Below are positions 9,601-21,600 of a DNA stretch of 25,113 nt, piece after piece. Each line of letters begins with the position of its first letter. Position 1 is the stretch's first letter. Both the position numbers and the translations under genes were made by a program. Origin of the DNA: Intoshia linei. Its lineage: Eukaryota > Orthonectida > Rhopaluridae. The stretch is taken from positions 1-25,113 of the forward strand of contig LWCA01000514.1 of NCBI GenBank assembly GCA_001642005.1, written 5' to 3'. Below the pieces are notes generated by a model. It was not told where the DNA came from, did no database searches, and worked only from the letters and a program-made list of their open reading frames with translations.

Positions 9601-12600
9601 TTCAAAAATAATATGCATTGAACGTTAAGATTACAGATTCATTGTCTATATCAATGTTTCTTAACCTTTTTTACTTTAGTGTTTTTACTTCAACTGTCAA
9701 ATAAATAAAAATTGGAGCGCACCTTAAATTTTGATCAGAAAAAAACGCATCGATATTCGAAAATGTGCAAATATTAAAAACGATAAAATAAAATCATAAC
9801 TACAAAAATACTTTTATATGGTAAACTTAAATATAAAAAAAAATTTAATGTATGATGGAATGTTGATATTTTTGGTGTTAACCATATTATTTAAATAATA
9901 CATTATATTAAATAGTAAACCCCAAAATATTCATCCAAGAATGGTCAATGTAAAAGTTTGATGCTAATTTTTAAAAATTTATATAATACACTCATATTTC
10001 TTTGAGCGCACTTGAAATCTACTCATGTAGTACCAGTGCGGTGGCGGACCGGTTGAGAATAACTGATCTATATTATAGACTCTAGACATGGGTGCACAAC
10101 CTTTCCACCAATTCAGCCACAATGCTACTTTTCTCACAGATACTACGGCCTCACAAAATTTCGATGATTGTAGGCTAATCTACAATTTTCAACATATTTC
10201 ATTAAATCATCCAATTAATATAATCTTACAAAAAAAAAATTTAGAAAAAACCAAAATTTTACCAACCTTTAAGGAAGAAATCCCTTTTTACCAATATTTT
10301 TTTTAAAAATCCATTTTTATCAAAGTTTTAGAATAAATACTACCCTATCTGATTCCAAAAAAAAAAACCAAAATTTTACCAACCCTTAAAGAAAAAAATC
10401 GCTTTTACCAATATTTTTATGAAAAATCCCATTTTAATAAATTTTTAGATCAATAATTATTTTGACTGATTCCATAAAAAAAACCTGATTTTAAAAAAAT
10501 TTGAAAAATCTTTTTTTACTATTATTTTTTTGAAAAAACATTAATTATTAATTTTTTGGTAAATAATTAATAATAATTGGACAACAGAAAAAAATTATAT
10601 TAAAAACCGATTTGTTGATACATTAGAGTGGAAGACATAATAAAAATATGTAAATATTAATAATGACATAAAAAATATATCAATGACTACCTTGATTTTG
10701 TGTATTTTTCGCTAACATTTGAGAAATTGAACAAAGTCAAGAATGTAACCTTTTGATTAAAATATGTTAAATAGACCTTAAATAAAATCTCATTTTAACT
10801 TTTCAATTTGAAGTAAAATGATATATTGCATTATAATCAGATGTATTGGCCACAGCCGCACGTTGTGCACCCTGGCTCTAGACTCTAGACGGTATTAAAA
10901 AGTATGACCTCGTCAGAACTCATAAGAACTAGCTGCGGTTTATACAAAGTCAATAATAGTCAAGCTAGTTTATTAATAAATTGCTTTTTTGAGCGTGAAG
11001 GCATAATTTCGTGAGATTGAAATTTTATTTAATATTAATATTTTGATAAATATTACACAATTTCTGCTTTGATACAACTTTGATTTCTTCTGAGACTTTG
11101 GTTGGACTATATTAATTTTTTCCTTTTCAATTTGGTAAGAATGATTAATTTCATTATATTCTGCCCGGGTAAAATAGTTGGATATTTTTAGTATTGACAA
11201 TAATTTATCATATCGTATACTGAAATCCAAAACCCAAGTTATTTCTTGATTCTACAATAAATATATTCACATAATGTCTATATCAAATGGTTCCCAAATT
11301 ATGTGAAAATCTACCCCTGGAACCCTGTTGATTATAAAATACATTAACCAACACTGAAATAAAATTAAATTTAAAATTTTTCCAACTTTGTATAAATTAA
11401 TCCTTACATCTTTAGTGTCATAAAAAGTGACGAAATCAATGTTGACATAGCCAATAACATTATGATCTATACATTTTTGTACAATAAGATAAGTGTATTT
11501 GTTGAGTTTTTCGGGATTAATCGAAGTTTGTGGTATAGAATAAGTTTCAGCAACCATGGATTGATGGCTCGAATGAATTTGATCCGCTGTAACTAATATT
11601 TTTGTAGACAAATCTGGAGAAATTTCCACTACAACCGTGCAACAAATGTAACTTTCCGAAGGAACAATAGCCTCAATGATACCGCCTATTAAAATTTATA
11701 TAAAACAAATGATAATTTTTGAACCATGTTCCAAAAATTTAGAAATAAAGTGTTTCGCCGATTTGTACACTGGTTTAATTTGTTGACCGTTCTTGGAAAT
11801 AAAATAAACTAATTCGGTAACTAATTTTGTAAAAGATGCTTCCTAAATCGCATTTAAATATAAATACAAAAATTAAAACCTGAGCCCATTTATTATTCCA
11901 TCTCTCCTGATATCGATTGTATTCTTTTAAAACAAAAAGATAACTTTCCATCTTGGTTACATTAACCAATAAAATACCATCTGAATTGAAACTATTGTTT
12001 ATCTTTAAAGCCCATTTTTCTACGTGTAAATTTTCAATCATCAATTGGGCTAATGATTCGTAAAGCTACATTGATTGTAAAAACATGTATTATGACATAA
12101 AATTAATCACGGTATAACCTGATCAATATTTAGAATATCAATATCGTTTGGTGGCAAATCTAATTTAAGTTCGATAAATATTTTTTTCGTATTTGTTTTA
12201 TTATGCAGAAACTGATGTACATATGGATCACACCCAAAAATTGAAATTTTAAGTTCATTGGCAATAATAATGTCATCAAAAGATGTATAGCTATTCACTA
12301 TGTATGCTTTTTTGTTTAGGATAAGAGTTTTTAATTGTCGCATTGATTGACTACTATATTTCAATAATGTGGATAGACTTAAATTGTGATTCTAATATTA
12401 TTATTTAATTTATTTTAAAAGTTTATAATTTACTGGAAAAGAATTAATGTAATCTGGTACAATTATTTTGAATCGAGATAAAGCGCCATTTTCAGTTTTA
12501 AAGTTTAATTGATCAAGTTCAAAATCTTTAGGAATGTTTTCAAAGTTTTCTGTGGTGTTGTGTCGGTAATAGTTATCCAATAATATAAATTTTTTATAAT

Positions 12601-15600
12601 ATTCTTCAACTTCTGCATTCAATGATACTGGTGATATATAAATTACTTCGACATTTGGATCTAAATTAGTACATGTAAATTACATCATTATGTAAATCAT
12701 GTAATCAAGATATTATTATTGAATTTATTTTTTTTGTAGAATTAAAAACTCCACTCTCTCCAGAGTTAGTTACTGTTTGTACCAAATACATAACAATCAA
12801 GCTAGTAATATAATAATATTACCCATTATATCGCATATTCTACCAATTTGAAAATTTTGAATAATGCCAATTGATTTGATATTATTACGAATTTCCGAAG
12901 AAAATCCAAGCGAAGGCAAATGTATGATTACTCTTTTATTAGAATTGATTTCTTTCCAATTTTTTTGAAATACCTAAAAAATAAATAGGTTTCAATAAAC
13001 CATATCATTTGTGTGTCAGAAGCTGTGATCCAGTTATAATGATTTAAAAAGCGTCTGTAGTCAAATCCAAATTATGTTTATCCTTTTCAATTCTTACTAA
13101 TATAAAACGCTTTGTTTGTCTGTGTGGTATTATCGTTTATTTCAATAACTACGAGTCTTAAAATTATAATTTTGTAAAGTCCACATTTCAATTATAGTTT
13201 TTTCCGGGGGTTTTAGCAAAATAAATTTCAACCTCCCAAACTCACATCTTACGGGTCAAAAAGCCCAATTGTCCTTTTTTTTGAAAATCAAACGAGTTCG
13301 AGAATTTAAAAAAATATATACTCTGATACCGGATTTTAAAATCATAAATATTATCATAAATTTAAATTTAAAAAAAATAATATCTTCAGGGCCAAAATCC
13401 CAAATTACCCTTTTTTTATGAACACAGCCCTAGAATTTAAAACAATTTACAGGTAATACAGTTATATTCTGTTAACACACTCAAAAAATTGGAATCTGAA
13501 TAAGTGACGCCTTCACGGTCAAAAAAGCACTTTAGTATTCATATTTTTTTATTTCAAAACTATTTTATTAAAACAAAAAATGTGAAATAATTAACTGTCC
13601 GAAAATTAAAAAAAAGATTATTATGATAGAACTTATTTCAGTTGATATAAATACAAAATTTCAACCCCACAAATCAACGCATTGCTGGTGAAAAGTAATT
13701 TTTAATATATTATCAACCAATATTTTTCAAATGTTTCGATTTAAATCAAAAATTGAAAATGTAAATATTGATCCTACCATTTCAAAAAAAATGTGCATTG
13801 AACGTCTACACATTTCCAATACAGAAATATGCTTGAAAATCTATATAATACATTCCTTCTGATTTTTTTTCATTGCTACGCAATTTTTCATTCTCAAATT
13901 ACTTATTTGTATTTGCTTAATTATTAAATGCCTCCCTTAATTATTAATACATAATTTGTATTTTAAATTATTTATTAAATTGGTAATGAATCATGTTAAA
14001 ATTAGATAACTCCGCCCTCGGCAGAGCTAGGTACAGTATTATTATAAAATATTTTATGATAAAATGGTTTAATCAGTTTTTGACCATAATGCGTTGATTT
14101 CTAGGTTGAAATTTTGTATCTATATGAACTGGAATAAGCTGTATGAGAATAATCTATTTTTTAAATAATTATCATTAATAATTTCAAATTTTTTAATTTA
14201 AAATAGTTATTAAATAAAAAAATAAATACTAAAGTGCTTTTTTGACTGTGAAGACGTTACTTTTTGATATTAATTTTTTTTTAATTCTAGGACTTTTCCT
14301 TTTCTAAAAAAGGGAATTTATGGTTTTGATTGTGAAAATAAACCGTTTTGAGATTGTGATTTATGATATAATACTTATTATTTAAAAATTTTTATTAAAT
14401 TCTAAAACTTTTTTCATTTTTAAATAAAAGGGTAATTTGGAGTTTTAACTCTGAAGATATACATTTTTGAAATCATAAATTATAATAATGCTCATAATTT
14501 TAAAATCTGTATCAAATTGTTTATTTTTTTTAAATTGTAAAACACGTTTGATTTTTAAAAAAAAAAAATAATTGGTGTTTTTGACCGAGAAGTTGTAAGT
14601 TTCTGAGATTGAAATTTATTTTTATTTCTGCCCTAGAGAAATTTGATTGGAGATTTTTGTTTGTTAAAATTCTAGGACTCTTAGTTGTTGAAAAAAACGG
14701 AACACAGACAGACAGACATTCAATCCTAACTTATAGAAAATTGAATGTTTGAATGTGTTGTAGTTTCTAGCATATATATCAAGGGTTCCCAAAGTTGACG
14801 ATATCGCCACCAGGGGGCGATTAATTCAGTTAGGGAGCGATGTTAAAAAATTATAAAAACATAAATAGAAAATTTTTCTAACATATTTATTTTACTGAAT
14901 CAGTATAGTAAAGATGATGCGGTATCAAATTTAAAATATAGTTTCTTTTCAATATTCATTAATTGTTTTATTATAACATTTTAATTATTAATTACACTGT
15001 GTATTCGAAAAACGATTTTAAATGGATAGAGTGGAGCGTCGATAAATTTTTTTGGTTATAAGAGGATATTTTTATAGAGAGTTTTGGATCCACTGATATA
15101 AACAGTAACGGTAATAAATATATTATTTTTTAAATAACATATAATATAATTTTCAATTTTTTAATTATTACATATTGACTTCGAATATAATGTGAATTGA
15201 ATCCAAAAAAATTGGTTATTTCGAGTCGATTTCGTAGTCAAAAAATTTTTTAGTGGGGCGTTGAGAAAATATATTGCTAAAAAGGAGGGGTAGATAACAT
15301 GAGTTTTGAAACCCCTCATATATATTATACACAAATTTATATTGTAAATCATTTTTTTGGTTAAAATTTGAAATTCGCATTAAATTCATTTTTCACTGCG
15401 TTAATCGAGGTAGACCCGTAATTTTGTTATCATACTTTCAGTTAATCACATACAATTGAATTTTTGTGTTACATTTTACTAAAAAACTAATTCCTAAAAA
15501 TTTAAAAAAGATAACAAATCCAATGTAAAAAAATCTAAATTTCAATTAAAAAGATTTAAGCTATAAATTCTACCCAATCAGTAAATATCACAACTACAAC

Positions 15601-18600
15601 TTTTTTAATACTTGTCCTATGTAAATGTGCATAATATCAATAAATATATAAATATTTTTAATATAAATTAGGTTTATGGATTAATAATTTATAATTCTTA
15701 TAAGAAAGGTTTAATTTTTCATTTAGCATAAAAGCTGTCGCGATTTGTAATTTAATTTAATAAAAATTTAAAATTACTTTAAATCTACTAGTGTAATGTT
15801 CATACTGAGTCCTTTGTCGTGCTTTCAATTTTTTTTTCATTACCCGATATCTTAAATTAAGTATCCATGAAATGGCTATTACACCAGATGTCCATTTATG
15901 CTTTCTGTATTCTAAATACTGTTTACGATCTTTGTACATCTAAAAAGTATTTAAATGCATAAATTTTAATGTACTGTACTACACTCAATAGTAGTGGTTC
16001 CCATTTGATACTTTTCATCAAAAAAAAGTTAGCGATCCACAAGTTAATTTAAAATTAATTTAGTTGTAATGACAAATAGCATAAACAATGTGATTCAGTT
16101 TAGATTTTAGATTCAGTGTATGATTAATATACCTTAGGACAGGGTTTCCCATACATTTTTCACCGCATCCAGTAATTTACTATGAAATTTCTTTTATATT
16201 TTTTTTAAAGAAATTCGGAGACGTTTGCCATTTATATTTTATTTATTAATTAACTTTTAATCAAATCTTTATTTATATTGTCATTTTTAATTAATTACTT
16301 AAATTTTTCCAAACCTGGACTTAATTTTTAAAATTTTGAAACATTCCTACTAATTGTACATGTAATTGAAATGTGGACTTTAAAAAATTTTAAGAATGAT
16401 AGTTATTGTAATAAACAGTAACACATACACACAAACAAATACTGAGTAGTAATATATAATATATAATATATATGATATATAAGTAAGGATATTAAGAAAC
16501 TCTGTGAGAATCATCAGGCTGTGATATCATTAATAAAAAAAAAATTACCGTTAGGTCATTTTTTGAATTGGGCCTAGAATAAAAAATGTTGGGAAACACT
16601 GATGTACATTGTACAATTTACAGTAATATCTTTATCTACGATAACACACACACACACAGAAAAACAAAGCATTACTTATCCTATCCTAACTTATATAATA
16701 TACTACGCGATTTTTGTTTGTGTGCGTGTGTCTGTGTGTTACGCTTAATTTACATAACTACCCGTCTTAGAATTTCATAAAGACCACATTTCAATTATAG
16801 TTTTTTCCGGGACGTATAATAAGATAAATTTCAACCTGCCAATTTCACATCTTACGGGTCAAAAACCCCAGTTGTCCCTCTTTTTGAAAATCAAACGAGT
16901 TGGAGAATTTAAAAAGATATATAAGCTGATGCGGGTTTTAAAATCATAAACATTATCATAAATTTAAATTTAAAAAAATTATATCTTCAGAGCCAAAACC
17001 TTCTTTTTTTAATGAAAACAGCCCTAGAATTGAAAAAAATTTACAAGTGGTACAGTTGCATCCTGTTAACACACATTTGTAAAGATATTTCAAAAAAATG
17101 TATGTCAAAAATTTTTTGCGTAACAACACTTTGTTGTTAAAGAAAGTAGAATCAAGTTATAATTGACTGATTATGTACAACAGTATCAGATGGCTCAGTA
17201 GAGGTAAAGTTCTTGAGCGCTTTGTGGAATGCTTATCAGAAATTAAAACATTTTTAAGATATAAAGATAACTCTTACTCTTAATTAGATAATAACGATTG
17301 GATTGTTATTCTTATGTTTTTTACTGACTTTTCCTTGCATTTAAATGAACTTAAACTTAAATTACAAGGGTACGGAAATACTATTGATGTAATGTTTAGT
17401 ATTATTAAGAAATTTGACTGTAAACTATCAATATTCTTTCGTGATATAGGAAATAAAGATTACAAATATTTCCTTAAATTAAAAAAATTCATGATAGAAT
17501 CAAATGAAATACTATTAAGTACAAAGAAGGAGCGAATCTCATTTTCTTAGATAGCATTGATTCATTTAAAAATCAATTTTCTAAAAGATTTAACCAGTTT
17601 AGAGAATTTGAAAAAGCCATAATGTTCATAAAATATCCTGATGAAGTAGAATACAAAAATTTAGAAATTCAGTTGGTAGAATTTCAGACAAGTTCCATTT
17701 GGAAGTACAAAATTTATTAAAGTGAGATCAGAAATTGAAATAATAGAACGAAATAGACTTACAAAATCATTTAAAGATGTTACCTACTTTGACCAATCAA
17801 ATATGTTATTAGAAGTTTGGAATTCTATGCCTGAAACATTTAATAGTCTGAAATGTCTAGCTAAAGCTATATTAACTATATTTTCATCTACATATTCTTG
17901 TGAATCGTTATTTTCCACATTTAATTTAAAATATCATAAAAGGAATAGACTTCACAAGGAAACTTGATGAAACTAGTTTGGCTTTTGTAGTGTTAAAATA
18001 AATAAGTTATGAACCTCCCATTGAAAAACTTGCAGCTCAATTTTTTTAATCTAAATAAATATAAAAATTATTTTTTTAACTCATTTTCCATCAACAAGTT
18101 GTTCGACTTAATTGACGGTTTTAATTGACATAATATTTTTTTAATAAAAACTCACTAGAAAAAAATTTCTGAAAATAGTATTAAATTTAACACACCTAGT
18201 TTTAGTGGACTGCCATCCCTGTAATATACTGTTAAAATACACTAAAAATGTCACATTTAAAGAAATTAATTTTAAAATTAATATAAAACATTTTATTTCT
18301 TTATATTATGTATCTATTTATTGGAGCTTATGAATAATAAAAACATATTAGACTAGTGGTTGAAATTTTTCGAAAATATATGAAACAATAAATAATTCAT
18401 GTATTTTTGATATTGTTTATTCAAAATTGAAAATACCTGTGTATGAAATGAAGAAAAAATTTTAATTTAATTTTTTGTAAGAAAAAAAACATTTTTACCA
18501 ATTTTTTAATCAATCTCAAACAGTTCTATGCGATTTTAAATTAACATAAGTTATTCAGTATAGATTGAATCACTGAGTACACGTTCATGTCTTGAACTGT

Positions 18601-21600
18601 AAACAAGAAATAAAATTCAGTTCAATACAAATAATTTGGACCAATTAAAAACTTTGCGCGATTTGATAAAACAGCAATAGCAAATATTAACATACACAAT
18701 TTATTATTTTATATACATTTTAAAATTGGGTAAGGTTTTAATATTAACGATTACTGTGATGCTGTGCTACATTAACACTCCCAGGATGAATTATACAAAT
18801 GAAATTGGATATGATGCGATAACTGTAAATTCTTTTGCAATTGGGCAAAATAACGATCACGCCAATAATATATCTTTAATGAGTGATATTATTATAATTT
18901 TTTTAATAATACATCATATATTGTATACGAACTGAACGGTACATTTTTAGCAACCTACTGAAAGAAATAGAAATGGAACTCATTATAATGAATCGAAACA
19001 TAAAGAGTATGAAATATAGATCGATTACATTTTCCTTTTATGATAAGTATTTATAATATATGAAGAGAGCATTTTTTCACTTATTAAATTTGAATTGTTT
19101 AATATGTTACATTTGGTAATATATGCAATAGCAACTCTATATAATGAATATAATTATTACATAAATTTTAGGTTTGACAATTCGGAAAAATTGTTTTTAA
19201 ATATGTTTGTGTATGGAATTTTGCATTCAGGACAAACCAATTATTTTTTTCGGAGTTTAATATGATTTCAAGAGTTGTAATCAACATAAATGGTCAATAT
19301 ATACTGATTAATATCATTTATCAAACTAATTTATCATTTCCTGAAATTTTTAAATAGAATAACAAAGCCAACAATCAAATCAAAAAGCAAAGCATGAACT
19401 TTATGTATTTATTCAAGTCTTGGATTTAAAAATTTGATTTTATTGTCACAATAATAAATATTTTAATTAACAGTTTGCAATAGCCATTACGCTCCAGATT
19501 TTATAAACCTATTCGCAGTATCCTTCAAAAATATTGTATATATATACATATGTAATATATATATGTAAATATGTATAATATATCCGAAATATTTTATTAA
19601 AACAAAAAATGGGAAATAATTAACGATCCGAAAATTAAAAAAAAAATTATTCTGATAGAGCTTATTCCAGTTGATATGAATACCAAATTTTCAAGCCCAG
19701 AAATTTACGCATTCCCGGTAAAAAATAATTTTTAATATATTATCAACCAATATTTTTTAAATATTTCGATTAAAATCAAAAATTGAAAATGTAAATATTG
19801 ATCATAAAATTTCAAAAAAAATGTGCATTGTACGTCTACACATTTCCAATAAAAACATATGGGTGAAAATCTATATAATTCATTCCTTCGCAATTTTTTT
19901 CATTGCTACGCAATTTTTAAATTTCAAATTTTCATTTTCAAAACATTTTTATTAAAACATTCAAATTTAAATGTAAAACTAAACAACGAAACTAAAAACA
20001 CTTTGTTAATGTCATTTCTATATTACGATCCTTTACAATAATAGTAAAATTCGACTGAAATGTTTATAAATTGAAGATTCAGTTAATTATTGATACACAA
20101 TTAGTATTTTTAAGTATTTATTAAATTGGTACTGAATATATATCATCACATTGAAAATGACAAAATATATTTTTATAATTTTATTTTTTCTGGAATTTAT
20201 GCTATTTATGACAAATTTTTAATGAGTGTTTTTACTTTATTGTTAAGATTATACAACTCATTCTGTCTAATAAATTATTTCTTTAATTTTATTTTTTCTG
20301 GAATTTATGCTATTTATGACAATTTTTAGGATTGGACGTTTTTACTTTACTTTTAATATTATAGACACATTCTGTTTAATAAATTAAAAAAATGGGATAA
20401 CAATTGTTTTTAAAATTTTTTACGCAAATGTTAACAAAAAAAAATTAAGATATAATTATTCACCGTAAAGTAAAAAGTAATGTGATATGATGGTTCCACC
20501 TGAAACAAATTTGGGAACCACTCTATTTAAAGGATTGATAATAGTGCATAGTAGGATTTTTCAAGTTAGATTTTCAACATGAATTTATTTTTTTGGTATA
20601 ATAAAAATGTTCCCTCGGCAGAGCTAGGTGCTGTTTGTACATAGTACATAACAGTAAAGCTAGTCCAAATACAAAACATACAAATGTCGTCAAAGACAAT
20701 TTTCACAAATTAAATTTTTATATATATATAAATATTAAAATTTAATTTGTTATGAAAAATGTACAGTATTATAAATAGAAAAGTTACCCGCCACGTCGAT
20801 TGTATTTTAGATGCTGCAATATCCAATCCACCAAATCCTCTGTATAATTGACCCTTAATTGAAATATTAGAACTTTTATGATAGAAATTCATTCATAATA
20901 GACAGGTTGTGAAATGAGCTAACAATGAAAAAAATATAACTATAATCTTAGGTCACTTTATTGGTATAGTCACTCAGAGTGACTTACTCTCTTGGTATAC
21001 GCAAATTATTATACAATATACAATGTAGATAGAAATATATTAATAAACATAATATAAAAATTCTAATTTAAATGCATTATATGAGTTTGGCCTCTAAAAA
21101 TTATTTGACCCATGACTGAAAATCCTAGATCCGCCATTGATTGTGCCCTATTACTGAAACAAACCTTTTGATTAATAATTTCATATATTTGACCGTAATT
21201 AATAATAGCTTTAGTTAAAATATCAACAGTGGGAGTAATTTGTTCATGCTTCATTGCAATATTTTTAAGTCTAAATAACTTTTATATAAATTAATTTTTC
21301 CATCTACATTTTTGGGTTCATATAAGCGATATTAACATTATAAGCCTTGTATAATTTTTCATATTGTTTAAACAAAGTAATTATACTAAAAAAAATTAAA
21401 ATAAAATTATACCGACTTACCTCCCCCAAACGCCGGTAGAATTTTTTTGAAATTGTTTATATGTATCATCCTTTTTAAAATTTCCATGTTCGTAAATTAG
21501 ACAATTGTTACGATTTAATAATTCAGAAACACTTGCCGGTGTTGTTGGAGGAGGCTAAACATTTATTATTTATCTTATCTGTAAATTTTTAAAGCTAAAT

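Noticed and set aside
10088-10306. Plus-strand open frame of 72 codons
   Set aside because: It starts inside the terminal repeat of a hAT MITE and runs into a tandem repeat; no protein character.
11290-11350. An exon 12 extension or extra exon encoding CWLMYFIIN..., after a possible 54-nt intron
   Set aside because: It ends at a stop and does not match the family; using the acceptor at 11252 instead restores the conserved W-x-x-D-F-S segment in phase.
15757-15939. The ATG at 15939 as a translation start of a separate gene
   Set aside because: A splice acceptor immediately precedes it, and the residues complete the IQ motif begun in exon 5.
16679-17080. The dispersed repeat family as a LINE or SINE
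   Set aside because: No reverse-transcriptase fragment, no poly(A) or simple-repeat tail, and no target duplications; the TC start, hairpin-CTAG end and A^T flanks fit a Helitron better.
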